Assembly: GCA_003255025.1 (NCBI GenBank)
Contig: QANY01002227.1
Span: 731,501-795,500, forward strand
Direction: 5' to 3'
Length of the DNA stretch: 64,000 bases
Origin: Datisca glomerata
Taxonomy: Eukaryota; Streptophyta; Magnoliopsida; Cucurbitales; Datiscaceae
The translations under genes were made by a program, and so were the position numbers. Below, one piece after another: positions 1 through 11,589 of this stretch. Below the pieces are notes generated by a model, which saw only the letters and a list, made by a program, of their open reading frames with translations, ran no database searches and was not told the origin of the DNA. Position 1 is the stretch's first letter, and each line of letters opens with the position of its first letter.

Positions 1-134
1 TCACCGCAATTTCTCATGTCAATATGGCTTGCATGCTGATGCAATGTAGATCTTTGTGGCATTTTTCTTGTTACAAGATAAATGTATTAAAACCAAAGGG
101 CTTAATCCCACTGCAACGCTCTTCTCTGTTTCAG

Positions 135-1058
135 GATGATGACAAACACCATTGCTATAGTGGAGGTTCTTGTGCTAAAGGGCTTAATCCCAAATCAAAG
201 GTCAAGTTTCTTGAGAAAAAAGTAGCTGAAGCTTTAGTGTCAAAGGACAAACATAAGAACCAGCTCAAGAGGTACACATGATCAGGATCATGTCGACCCT
301 ACCCTACATGGTCTTAAATGGGGCCATTCAAGAGTGGATCACCCTAGAAATTTCCCACGCAATCAATAATTTTCATTATGTGACTTCCTTTTCTCCTTGA
401 CTCTATTTAGGCCTGGCATCCAAATGACTAGAAAGATAGTTGCTTCATAAACAAGGTATTGTTTATCATTTCGGAAATTTTCTGTTCTAAATAGTACTTG
501 TCATCTTATAACAGCCAACTTATTCGTGGTGATGTCTACTCTTAATTATACTTTCTTCTCAGTGGATATTAGAACAACAGAACTATAAGAACTTGCTTTT
601 CCAGGTTTAATGGTTATTTATGATCAATAATTAATTAGTTACTAGCAGTCATTGGGGAGAATTGTAAACTCGAAAGTCTCGGGATCATATCTTGGCAGAG
701 TCCTTGAAAAACAGTACTTGATTATTTGAGTACAGACGTATAAGCTGCCCGGTTTAAACTAGATAGTCATAATAACAATCCTACGGCATATATCATTAAA
801 ATGAGGAGTTATCCTGGAAAAACAGGTTAAACCACTAAGATGTGAGAAACTTATCGATTTGAGAATCAATATTCTCCCACTTAGCATATAAAAGTGATGG
901 TATTGGTTTCTGATTTCTTAGCTCTGACTACTACTTATGTGTACAGCTCATTTCGTGAGGAACGAAATGAATATGAATATTCAGACGCTTCTGAGATGTT
1001 GACGGGTGAAGATCAACTGAAGAAAGAAGGTGAAGAAAATGTATTGTCTTCACTTTAG
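135..1058 (+). CDS. 3' end of an unrecognised, lysine/glutamate-rich gene (two last coding exons)
   Basis: Two exons are visible: 135-271 after a TCTGTTTCAG acceptor, and 947-1058 after TGTACAG, ending in TAG. The first ends in phase 2 (AG before GTACAC) and joins the second to give one open frame. The tail is highly charged: KVKFLEKKVAEALVSKDKHK in the first exon, then an acidic end with EERNEYEYSDASEMLTGEDQ and a final LSSL. Its heptad-like spacing suggests a coiled coil, but no family was recognised, so no function is assigned. The rest of the gene lies left of the window. It converges on the DUF1997 gene, whose stop lies about 430 bp further on. The 16-mer AAAGGGCTTAATCCCA occurs just before the acceptor (95-110) and again inside the exon (177-192). 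Confidence 0.5.
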
Positions 1059-1491
1059 ACACAGAAGAGTTGGGTGATTTCCGTGAAATATACTCTCCGA
1101 TTAGCTTTACATGTGCTCAAGCCAGTCGCTAAGGAGGAATCTGATTTCTCTTTTGAGGCTTTTATTTCCTTTTCTTCACCCATTTATCTCTCTCAGATCT
1201 TGTAGGTCATACGAAAGAAAGTAGACGCGCTACTCCTTTTTGTGCATTCTAAACACAGCCTAAGTTTTAAACTAAATCTGAGATCCTCAGATTTCCAGAG
1301 CAATAAGTTGGGATTGAATTATTAATTAAATTAAGATTCTCTCCGTCCCTAAGTAAACAAAGAACATAATTAAAAGAGTAATCCAAGTACGCAAGAAATG
1401 TTGCTTTGCTCCTAATAGTACGATATTGACAAGTAATGTGGGGGAAGTTGAAGAAGTGAACAGCACAGCCCAGTGCCGAGATATACAATTC
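1059..1491. other. Convergent intergenic space, probably two 3' UTRs
   Basis: No coding signal is visible between the stop codons of the two convergent genes. The short open frames here are antisense or chance. It probably holds both 3' untranslated regions. Confidence 0.4.
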
Positions 1492-3312
1492 TCACATCTG
1501 ACCTGTTCCAAGAGGTTGCCTTGAGGCATCGCCAGAAGCCCATGCTTGATAGTCCTTCATAAGCTGTTCAATCATGAACCAAATAACTATATAAAAAAAA
1601 TACAGGAATTATTAAAGACATGAAAGAGGGAGTCAGAATTATTTCTTCAGTGTGCTAATGTTTAATCTTGGAGACAATAATTAGAGACGTCATACCCAAA
1701 CCTTACAGTTCTAATAAAATTTCCCAAGAATGTTAATAAGCAATAGATCAAAGCAAAAGTATATTCTGAAAGAGAAATGGATAGAGACAGATCAAACCTT
1801 GATAGTTTCAAGCTATAAAAATTATTGTTTTTGCCTCTCTTTTAGTTCTAATTGTGTCAATTCAAGCAAAAGTAGAAGCATGAAGAATGCCTCCAGATTG
1901 TTCTCATGTTAGAGAGGAACGTATCGCCAGTAATGTTTTATTAGGGAGGGAAGATACACTGCTTTACAAATATGATTGAGGTGTAAAGGGAATTGTTCTC
2001 AGGTTTACCAAACTATTATTGCAATAAATTACTGTAACAACAAGAAAGATTTGAAGACCTGTGTCATGAAGCGAGGAAGCATAATCCTGAGTATTTGTTC
2101 AAGGACTTGGGTCCCAGCGGATTCAATTGCTTGCACAGGAATAGCACGGAATGCAAAAGGGATTTCAATGCTCACCTGGCTCCAGATAATTATGCTAATT
2201 ATTATTTCGAGAGAGCAATCGCTGACTATATTTTAATTCACTAATGAGCAGTGTATTATCAGTCACCTCAATGACAGTATCTGAAGTAAGTTGTTGCACT
2301 GAAGAGTTGCTTTTGCCATCACATGAGATCTTGTTCACCATAGAAGCTGCATTCCCATACCAAATCAAAGTCAAAGAAGTCCTGAAAAAACCATAAACCA
2401 AATGACTTGACATGATGAATGACCATTGACCTGTCTTCAGGAAAAGAACACCTCTATGTACTTAGCACTATTGATAATCAGTTGATGAAAACTACGACCA
2501 TCTCCCCTACTATCTTTGCAATAACAAAGGAAAGATACTACAAAATTAAATAATCGCTCACAAGGTTCAACACGTATTTTTATTTTGCTATTTCTTTCTT
2601 ATGCAAAACTCAGATTCCTTACCTTCAAACTTGTCATTCTGTGCAGCCACAATAGACGAGCCCTCAAGCTATCAGGAATAACCACACCAACAAACTGAGA
2701 TGAGAACTACTAGGGAACAAAATTGTCCATCATCAAACCAAAGGAGAAAAGAAAAATGATAGAAGACAGAAAAGAAAAATGTAGCCATTCAGACTTCAGA
2801 GACCTTGCAGGACAATAACTTAATGCAACATCCATAAGGCTGCTCTTCAACTCTAACATCCAAAACCGGGCAGACCTCAAAGGCGAAGAACTTAAACGTA
2901 TACACGTAGCACCTAAAGGTGTTGTCGTCCACCCTTTCAATCCTCTCCGCGTCCAATACCGAATATTGGCTAGCTGGCAAGCTCATATATTCAACTGCAC
3001 CATCCAATAAAACAAAACCCTCAATTACAGATTCAAACCAAGAAGATTAGAGAAATTACCCATTAATCTCAACTTCAAAAAACATCTAACATTACTTAAA
3101 GGCCGCTCCAGTTGCTGAACCGAAACCGACTCCCTTCGTCGAGCAACGAACCGTGCTTTCGGGGACAAATTGGCCGAGATGCAAAGCGAAGGCCTTGAAG
3201 GTTCTTCAGCTGAGGAAAGAAGCAGCATCGGCTCATGTCTAAGAGAAAATGTTCTTCTAGGGTTTCTGCAAGGATATGAAATGGAGCTCCAAGAGCAAAA
3301 ATTTAATGCCAT
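1492..3312 (-). CDS. DUF1997 family protein, probably chloroplast-targeted
   Basis: Six exons join in frame to 240 residues: 3312-3096, 2994-2804, 2668-2623, 2346-2267, 2175-2059 and 1563-1492, each bounded by GT/AG. The N-terminus (MALNFCSWSSISYPCRNPRR) is Ser/Arg-rich and lacks early acids, as expected of a plastid transit peptide. The body contains hallmarks of plant DUF1997 proteins: EYMSLPASQYSVLDAERIER, CCIKLLSCK, a TVIEVSIEIPFAFRAIPV stretch and a C-terminal KDYQAWASGD. The molecular function of this plant and cyanobacterial family is unknown. The frame stays open upstream of the chosen ATG to 3471, so an earlier start is possible. Similarity and position fit Arabidopsis At5g04440. It is divergent to the BTR1-type gene, but about 20.6 kb of transposons now separate the two. 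Confidence 0.88.
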
Positions 3313-3744
3313 CTCATGTAAATAAAAGTATGGGAGAACTTTCTTTAGATATGCAGAATTCAAATGGGTACTAAGGATTTGAGTGTGCTTGTGGATAGTG
3401 ACGGCCTTTGAGGCTCTCAGTGCGGCAGAGGTAAAGCTCAAAAGACTGTGTGGGTGAAGAGGGATAAGCAAAGCAAACGAGCGGTGGCTTTGGGAGAGGT
3501 AGAAAGGCGAAAGTTATTTATGTCTGCTCCTCGCCTAACTTAAACTAGATATTTCCCGTAAAACTAGATAATTTATTCTACTACAATAATTTTTAAAATT
3601 AAGTACTCTTTGTATAAGTACTCTTAATATAATATTAGTCTTAAATTAATCATATATAATTTTTATTGTCCCGTACAACTCAATTGTATATAAATTTTTA
3701 TAACAAGATTTGTTTAACTAGTTTATATGTAACTATGTGATAAC
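3313..3744 (-). promoter_or_regulatory. Remaining promoter and 5' UTR of the DUF1997 gene
   Basis: Only about 430 bp separate this start codon from the target duplication of the gypsy element. The proximal part is moderately GC-rich and the distal part (from about 3540) is AT-rich. No specific element was identified. Confidence 0.4.
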
Positions 3745-3749
3745 GACAT
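3745..3749. repeat. Target site duplication GACAT of the gypsy element (left copy)
   Basis: GACAT directly precedes the 5' LTR. The same five bases follow the 3' LTR at 24398-24402. This supports one insertion event spanning the whole nest. Confidence 0.8.
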
Positions 3750-4443
3750 TGTTGGGAGAGAAAAAACACTCAGGTTAATACTAAATAATATTTTCAAACA
3801 ATACTCAATACTCTCATTTTAATGGAAGGCTCACATTAAGTTCAAACTGATGACTCTTTCTTGGTCGAGGTCACAATGATGATCAAGACACCCTCCACGA
3901 CTGAGGCGATAGACACGACTCCACGTATGCTTACACTACTGAGGTCACGAGAATGACCGATGTCCTTTCATACCTAGGATCGTGGTTACTCGGGTAGCCG
4001 AGATCATTATCCCGATACACAAAAATATGATAAACTAGTCACACAAGGAAATGATAGGAACATAACACCTCTATAAACTAATATCAAATATTGTTAAACA
4101 AGATAAGATGATAACCAAAATATCCTGATTCGAGGAATATTCTCCATGAATATCTTCAATTCCTTATCAAAATAAAGAGAATATACATTAAATTGATCGT
4201 TTGACTAATACAAAAAATCATTATAAATATATAATGATCTTCATTAAATGATAAGCAATTCTCCACATTCTCTAAATAGTCTACTAACTTGATCGTTGGA
4301 GTGCATTAGGTAAGACATCCCCCGGTACTCTACCTACTGCTTTCATGATCGTTCTTGATTTTTTCAGACCTCATAGACGAATCATCAAATGATGCGTGTC
4401 GGTCTTCTCGACAATCAATGTTAACCTATTTTTTATGTCAACA
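3750..4443 (+). repeat. 5' LTR of the gypsy element
   Basis: This 694-bp sequence starts TGTTGGGAGAG and ends ATGTCAACA. It aligns along its length with 19688-20183 plus 24218-24397. Many substitutions and small indels separate the copies, so the insertion is old. It serves as an uninterrupted reference for the 3' LTR, which carries a CACTA transposon. Confidence 0.83.
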
Positions 4444-6190
4444 GTTTAGCACCTTTTATGAGAATGTAAATCTCGTATTTTTTCAAAATCGACCAGATAA
4501 AGATAATACACTGCCACGATCGTTACAACAACAGCGAAACGATCTATGTTTTTAATAAAAAAGAAACGAGAAAAGATGGAGGAGAATATTTTGGATCGAC
4601 GCGAAAATCCGCTTATGTCAGTCACGTTCATTTTTTGTTGATGTCGTCTTAGATCAACACTAAAAAAATAGAACAGCCGCGGAATCCACCATTGTAGAAG
4701 TCGGCGAGCCACGAGCAGCCGTGAAGCACGACTGATAACAACCAGCTCACAGCGTCTTCCTGGTCACCAGCATATTTCGTCGCCGAACCTCTCACCCACG
4801 ACATCGTCGGGCCTTTTCCAAGTCGTGAACAACCCCTCTAATTTTGAAAAATGGAAGCTCAGATCTATATCAAATGAGGGGTTTTCAGACTCCAAAACTC
4901 CCGTAAAAGTCCTCAGAATGAAATTTTCGACGATTAAAGCCATCGCCGGCTGAAAATGGCTGCTGAAATTTGCCGCACGCGCCCCACACACTGGCAAAGG
5001 CAGCGACGTCTCTCCATCCTTGTCCGACTTCAGCAAATTGGGTTAACCTACCCAGTCCGCCCCTGCTTTCCACTTGAGAAGTCCAAGGGAAAGAGCTTGT
5101 AAGGCCCCAAGAGAGAGCCCAAATCAAGGAATATGAGTAAGCCCGCATGTCTTCTAAGCTTCACACCCCTGACCCGAGATCTGTACCGCGACCACAAGTT
5201 CCCCTGCGCGACCTGCGGGCTGACCCACAGACCGACCCGCACGTGACCCGCCAGTCCCAAACTCTCTGTGTGCAGGCCTTGGTTACTCAAACGGCTCAAG
5301 TTGTGCAAGCCCAACACCTGACCTTCCCTCCTCAATGGCCTAGCACTTCCTCCCTCCTTTAAATGGCACAATCAGCTCATCCAAGTCATTTTTTCAGATT
5401 TTGAATGAACAAAAATGACGGAACAAATACACAATAAATACAACATTTAAGGGATGATTTATTTACGTTATTATTATTATTGATTTTTTATTTATTTGCT
5501 AATTATTTATTTCTTATTTAATGTAATTAATTTGTAAAAATTCTCCTTGAATAATTTACACTAATTGATGTGCCTTTAATGTTAGAAGAATAATATAATT
5601 ATTTGCATCAATATTATTTAGCATCTCGGACATGAGCGAGTTTCAGGATTCAGATGCGGACCACATAGCTCAGATCTATATTATTCTGAAATTTTTTATA
5701 TTCTTTCAAAATCAAGAGTCTTATCAACGATCTCCATTAAAATTTTGAGAAGAATAATACAATTATTTGCATGAATATTATTTAGCATCTCGGACATGAG
5801 CGAGTTTCAGGATCCAGATGCAGACCACATCGCTTGGTTCTGTATTATCCTAACATTTTTTTTTATATTCTCTTCAAGAGTCACATGGATGATCTCCATT
5901 AAAATTTTGAGGTACGTTATTTATTTTTCATGCTCATTTTTTCTAATTCTTAAAGAATATGTTTAAAAGTACTTTAATTCAGTATAATATTGAGCATGAG
6001 CCTATTATAAGCGACGAGATCCTAGGACATAATAAAAAGTCCTAAAATATTTGAATTATATTACTACGACGCCTCAGCACGAGATTTATAAATCGGTTGG
6101 GTCCGCTCAATAGGGGATAGGAAACTAGAAATAAAAAGTATGGCATAAATCCCATAGGAATATATAAGTGCAGTTAAAACAGGAAAAATG
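4444..6190 (+). other. Gypsy 5' internal region without recognisable gag
   Basis: A GC-rich part (about 4640-5390) rich in CCGACCCG-like words is followed by an AT-rich part. Several overlapping minus-strand open frames occur in the GC-rich part, but none resembles a known protein, and they are probably composition artefacts. The region may be an untranslated leader or a replaced gag segment. Its origin is not resolved. Confidence 0.4.
5585..5915 (+). repeat. Tandem duplication of about 165 bp
   Basis: Two adjacent copies share ATTATTTAGCATCTCGGACA and the following GAGCGAGTTTCAGGAT, and both end ATCTCCATTAAAATTTTGAG. They meet near 5750. The copies differ by point changes and small indels. 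Confidence 0.75.
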
Positions 6191-6196
6191 CTCTCT

Positions 6197-6565
6197 CAAG
6201 GACTCGAGAGGTCACAGATTAAGCAAATACTCCCACGAGAGAGCAAGTATGATTATCAAGACCCGAGAGATTACAGATTACTCAAATGCTTCCACGAGAG
6301 AGCAAGCACAATTATCAAGACTAGAGAGGTCTTAGATTAGCAGATGCTCCCATGAGAAAGTAAGGATGATTATCAAAACTCAAAATGTCACTGATTACGC
6401 AAATGTTCCCACGAGAGAGCGAGCATAATTATCAAAGACTTGGGAGGTCACAGATTATGTAAATACTCCCACGAGAGAGCAAGTATGATTGTCAAAAGTC
6501 AAGATGTCACAGATTATACAAATGTTCCCACTAGAGAGCAAGCATAATTATCAAGATTCGAGAGG
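6197..6565 (+). repeat. Minisatellite of about 60 bp, six degenerate copies
   Basis: Each unit runs as AAGACTCGAGAGGTCACAGA, then a variable AT-rich part, then CCCACGAGAGAGCAAG and a TGATTATC-like end. Six consecutive units of about 58-60 bp end where the reverse transcriptase fragment begins, and a partial seventh merges into it. Confidence 0.8.
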
Positions 6566-7700
6566 TCCACTGCCCTGACTGGACGGACAACATGATGGTG
6601 GTAAAGAAGAAGAATGGAAAGTGGAGGATCTACATGCATAAGGACAACTTCCCTCTTCCCAAAATTAATCAATTGATGGAAGCTACAGCGGGGGCACAAG
6701 ATGCCTAATCTCATGGACACCTACTCCAGGTACAATTAGACATTCATGCCTTATTAAGATGAAGAGAATATATATATTTTTTCTGTAAGAGGAGGAATTA
6801 GTGCTACAAAGTTTGTTGTTCAGACTGAAGTATGCAGGAACCACCTATCAGCATTTAGTCAATAAGACATTTCAAGAGTACTTGGGGAAGACGGTGGAAG
6901 GGATAAGAACCTCACATCAATTGAGATCCATTTCGCACAAACTGGAGATGTTTAGTAGACTGATGAAGTGCATTCTAGAGTTGGGAGAGTCTGACATAAG
7001 ATATGAACCTTGGACCGTAATCAAGGCTCGAGCACCTGCTGACTTTGTGTTAGAAACAACGCCAACCCAAGAGAATGAGGAGTCAGACCGTACAGAAGAT
7101 GTCACACAATATGATATGATGGATAAAGGCATGGGGAAAGAACCCTCAGACATGAAACGGGCACTCTATATTGATGGCTCAGAAAACACATGCTGGTGCG
7201 GAGCTAGATTGATAGATTGATGCTCAATACAGCAAAGGAAACCATAGCTGAAAGGGTGATACGCTTCGCCTTCGGGACATTGAACAATGAAGTCGAGTAT
7301 GCAGCTTTGGTCACATATATGAGGCTAGCTAAGGACTTAGGGGAAGAGTGTCTGATGGTATTCAGTGAATCTCAGTTGATAGTTAATCAAGTCAATGGAG
7401 ATTTTCAGGCTAGATACAAGGACGAGGGCATATTAGAGCAAGGTTCTAAAATTGAAGGCAGAATTCAAAGATGCTCCATAGAGCAACTACCCTGAGCAGA
7501 GAATAATAATGCAGATGCCCTGGCAACTCTAGCCTTGGCCATTGAAGCAGATATCAGGAGGACTATCATGGTTGGGTTCCTCATAGTGTCGGACGTAGAT
7601 CGATTAGTGGCAAGTATTAATAGCATGGACCCACATCCGAGGGTACCTCAGGCAACTGAGCATAAATGGATGAACCCTATCATTAGTTACATCTCAGGGC
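6566..7700 (+). pseudogene. Gypsy pol remnant: reverse transcriptase and RNase H fragments
   Basis: From about 6571 the translation reads MMVVKKKNGKWRIYMHKDNF followed by PLPKINQLMEATAG, matching the start of the Ty3/gypsy reverse transcriptase (VVVKKKNGKWR...PLPRIDQLVDATAG). After stops and frame changes, a 139-codon frame (6801-7220) has FRLKYAGTTYQHLVNKTFQE. It then jumps, with a deletion, to RNase H-type SHKLEMFSRLMK, KARAPADFVLET and ALYIDGSENTCWCGARL. RNase H continues in the next frame with LNNEVEYAALVTYMRLAKDL and FSESQLIVNQVNGDFQARYK. The YxDD catalytic segment is missing, so the enzyme cannot be active. Protease and integrase were not found. Confidence 0.85.
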
Positions 7701-7879
7701 ACAACTCATGAAAGATGACAATAATGGAAAAGTAATGACTCAAACACTAGGTGTTTTGAAAGATTCATAATAGGGAACCACGTCCTCCGAGAGGTATATC
7801 AAAATACCCAAGAGCACATAATGGGTAATCACATACCGGATTGATAAGTCCTTTACGTCATTGCACGAATCATCAGACC

Positions 7880-8690
7880 AGGTACTTATATTCTCCAAGA
7901 CTAAGAAAGAGCCACCCGAGTACGCGAGATGCTCGGATGAAAGACCTCGATAAAGGTCACTATCGTCGAGGCCTCCTACTTACCTAAGATGACTAGGAGA
8001 AAAGACCTTGCATAGGGTGAAAAAGACGACAGTAATACTTCATAGAACCCGAGATCATGGAACTCTCAGTCGAAAGACCTCAACTAAGGCGATAGCCTGA
8101 CAATGCCTCCCTATCACCTGAGATGATCTAGAGAAAAGTCCATGAATGGGGTGAAAAGACTAAAGTAATATTTTATGCGCCCGAGGTCATAGAACCCTTA
8201 GATTAAAGACCTCATCCAATATGATGGCTAAGATGAGGCCTCCTTATCACCCGAGATGATCTGGAGAAAGAAGACCCTGTATAGAGGGCCCGAGGTCATG
8301 TAACCCTCGGAAGGAAGACCTCCGTTATGGCCACGACCAGATGAGGTCTCCTATCACTTAAAATGATTGGAGAAAGACTCTGCATAGGACAAAAGGATCA
8401 TGGTAATATTTCATGGTGCCCAAGGGCATTGAACTCTAGGATGAAAGACCTCGCCCAAGAGCATAGCTAAAAGGCATCCTTATCATATAAGATGATTTGG
8501 AAAGAGACCTTACGTTGGGCAAAAATACCCCATCCAAGGCAACACCCTAACGAGACATCTTTCTCACATAAGATGATTTGGAAAAGGACCATACCTAGGG
8601 TAAAAGACCACGATAATATTCTGTGGCACCTATGCATAGGACAAAAGGGCCACGATAGTATTACATGGTACCCGAAGTCCACGCAGATGA
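7880..8690 (+). repeat. Tandem array of about 80-150-bp units in the gypsy 3' region
   Basis: Successive units contain a GAGATGATCTGGAGAAA-like core, then TGCATAGGGTGAAAAGAC, a GTAATATTTCATG-like run, CCGAGGTCATGGAACCCTC and GAAAGACCTC. Unit cores occur near 7985, 8118, 8259, 8358, 8487 and 8570. Spacing is irregular because of deletions. A chance open frame crosses the right end. Confidence 0.7.
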
Positions 8691-9225
8691 CTATAAGATC
8701 TGAAGTCATACAGATGACTACGACCTTTACTCAGATGACTATGAGATCTGAAGTCACACAGATAACTACGACCGTCACTCAGATGATTATGAGATCCAAA
8801 ATCACACAGATGACTACGGCTTTCACTCAGATTATTATGAGATCTGAGGTCACGCAGATGACTATGATAGTCGCTCAAATGATTATGAGATCTGAAGCCA
8901 CACATAGATGACTATGAAAGTCACGCTAATGACTATAACCCCTGACATCACCCAGATGACTATGAGACCAGACGTCACCCGACTGACTATGAAACCCGAA
9001 GACACATAGATGACTATGACACCCTAAGTCACGTTGTTGGCTAAGATACCCAAAGATACTCAATTGACTATAGTACCCAAAGTTACGTGGATAACTATAG
9101 TACCCTGCATCACACAGATAGTTACAATACCTGAAGTTACCAAATAACTACGGTACCCAGAATCACAACTATGAAAATGACACCCTAAGTCACACTAATG
9201 ACTATGATACCAAGATTAGAAAAAA
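8690..9225 (+). repeat. Minisatellite of about 24-30 bp (GATGACTATGA motif)
   Basis: A short unit of the type CAGATGACTATGAGATCTGA followed by AGTCAC is repeated many times. Between 8690 and 8910 the period is about 24 bp, with a 48-bp higher-order alternation. To the right the units lengthen to about 28-30 bp and decay. Open frames on both strands are periodic by-products of the repeat. Confidence 0.78.
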
Positions 9226-9650
9226 TCTCACAAATCCCAAAGGACCTTGGTACTCTGCTAAAATGACTCTAAATGATCTCACCATCAAAGATTCATCAAA
9301 CGTAATTTTAATAAATAAGGAAAAGAAGGCAACAAAACCTATTGCTAGAAAGCGTGAGCATTGACGACTTATGCCCGCAAGCATGTCCGCACAAAAAAAT
9401 GTGACGACGAGCTCAATAGAGCAAGCATTGTATTTCAAATTAAGGATGTCAACAACAAGACCGAATACAAGTCCAGTGCTCAATGAGATACATTTGATCG
9501 ATATCTAGGGACATAAAAGCTAAGGACTTTCAGTAACTCAAGAATATTGCCAAACTTAGGACACGGTGATGGGGCATCACCCTATAGATGCTAAAAAGTT
9601 CGTTCTCCAATAGACGAATCGCTCAATTTTCATCCAGGCTAGCTCAAAGA

Positions 9651-11585
9651 TGCTAGGATAGATCAATTTTAAAAATTAATGAAAAATAGATTTGAACCAC
9701 GAATTGTTAGTGGGCGGAATATTAAAAAAAATTGATTTAACTTTTCTAGTCATATTAAATAATTTAAAATCAATTTTAGTTTGATCATGCATATACAATG
9801 TTAAAACGAATAGATTAAGGGAAACTAATTTTTCACTTTTACTCTGTATCGGAGAATTTTTGAACTGGTGGAACTTTCTCGAGCGTTCTTCGTGTTCTTC
9901 GAGCTTTAAGATCAAAATCACGAACTTGATCTTCCACGAACGATTTGCGAATTAGTCCACTAACAACCATCCGTTAATTTTAGAAATATATTTAAGAAGA
10001 ATTTTACGTATGAATTTGAGTGTAGGCTCTCAAAATGATTGAAGAATAAAAATCAAATCTTCCTTCATCAGATTAATTTCGGCAGCAACAATAGTGAGAG
10101 GAGAAAACTTTTTTCTCTTCCTTTTGTGTTGAAAATAGCAATTGTATGTAATACTCATTATCTCTTTGCAATCAAATTGCTATTAGATATTTATCAAAGT
10201 GTAATTTTTGGTATTCACAAATATATCCATATATTATAAAAATTCTCTTAATTATCTATTATTGTCGAAAATTACATGGTCTCCTAGAGTTTTAGTTATA
10301 TCAAAAGTAATTAATTAATTGATAATGATAAATTATATTTATCAATTAGATTGATGAATATAATTGATCAATATCAATTAATTAATTAATTTTATTTAAC
10401 TAATTATCAAATAATTAAAAAATAATAAATAATTAATTTAATATAACAATTATACTTAACTAACTTAAGTGACATCAACTATCACATATATGTGTAGGAA
10501 ATATGTTTTGACACCAAAATACATTTTGGTCCAACTTAGTTCATTTTTCTATTCTTGTTCTCTGAGCTATTTCTGAGACCAAATGGACCCGACGAATTTA
10601 TCTTCATAAATTCTCGACCTATTTAATCATGATATCGTACGACTTCATCATATGTTCGATAATGAATAAACTCTCGATTTATGCACGCTGCATTTTCTGT
10701 TGGTGTAAATAAACTCTATTTATTTTCATGGTGCACAGAATATTTTAACATAATATCCATCGTGAATATCAGTAAAAATAGCATAATGTAAAATTACCAT
10801 TTTACCCCTCTTGTTATTATTTCATTAACTCATTTATTAATTGTGAATAATAAAAACATTATAGTGAATTGTCTCCTACAATTCACAAGTCTTATTCAAT
10901 GACTCATTTAATCAAATATTTGACCAAGTTAATTTATTCACACACCCATCAATAAAGCATAAGATGATATTTGACCAAGTTAATCCAACCACGAATTTCT
11001 ATATTTGTGAATCATGAAACTCCTACTTAATTAAATTACAATCTCAACAGTCGAAGTATTGCCCGCCAATTCGATCTTACTCATTTGACATATCAAAGAT
11101 TGCAACTAACCAAGTCAAGTTACATATTCACCTCATGATTAAGGTAATTACGAAAATACTCTTAAGGTGTAATAATTAGATTTAGAGCTAGGTAAATGAT
11201 TTTGGACTCTAAACTAATTTGTTACCGGTCTATTCAACATGTTCATAACATGTCTAGGTTGACCATTTGAGTCTTCACTCTTGTGCCCCAAGACTGACAT
11301 CCAACAGTTTAACCTAACAGTCGTAATCAATTTTAATTGTCCAGTCGATCCTAAGACAGTGAATATCATTATGAATTATTTCAGAAGAGTTCGTCTAGAG
11401 ACGTTTTTGTCTTCACTCTTCTTTCGTTGACAATAGTTCCAGGACTTGAGTAATTTATAAGCACACTTTAATTTAAAAAAAAACTTTCAATTTATTCATA
11501 AAAAATTCAGTAGTATAAATGTCTGAGACATAACTAAATACAAATAAATAGTCATTACACGCTACTTTATGGACATATTCCAACA
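9651..11585 (-). repeat. 3' LTR of the nested copia (1,935 bp)
   Basis: Read on the minus strand it begins TGTTGGAATATGTCC and ends ATCCTAGCA. It is similar over its length to 16882-18743. Both copies share TTTAGTTTGATCATGCATAT and the TTCTGTTGGTGTAAATAAAC stretch. Confidence 0.92.
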
Positions 11586-11589
11586 ATAT

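Noticed and set aside
2341..2392. Earlier acceptor for DUF1997 exon 4 at TTTTTTCAG
   Set aside because: It breaks the reading frame; the acceptor at 2347 (AATGCAG) gives NDKFEASMVNKI, as in the family.
4764..5371. Overlapping minus-strand open frames of 87-107 codons in GC-rich DNA
   Set aside because: No recognisable domain, several frames open at once, and the region lies inside a gypsy element; composition explains it.
6197..6565. CRISPR-like appearance of regularly spaced repeats
   Set aside because: The units are head-to-tail degenerate minisatellite copies without unique spacers, in a plant retrotransposon.
8467..8911. Long open frames on both strands with repeated TQMTT/MIMRS or SHNHLS text
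   Set aside because: They are translations of the 24-bp minisatellite, which has a period divisible by three.
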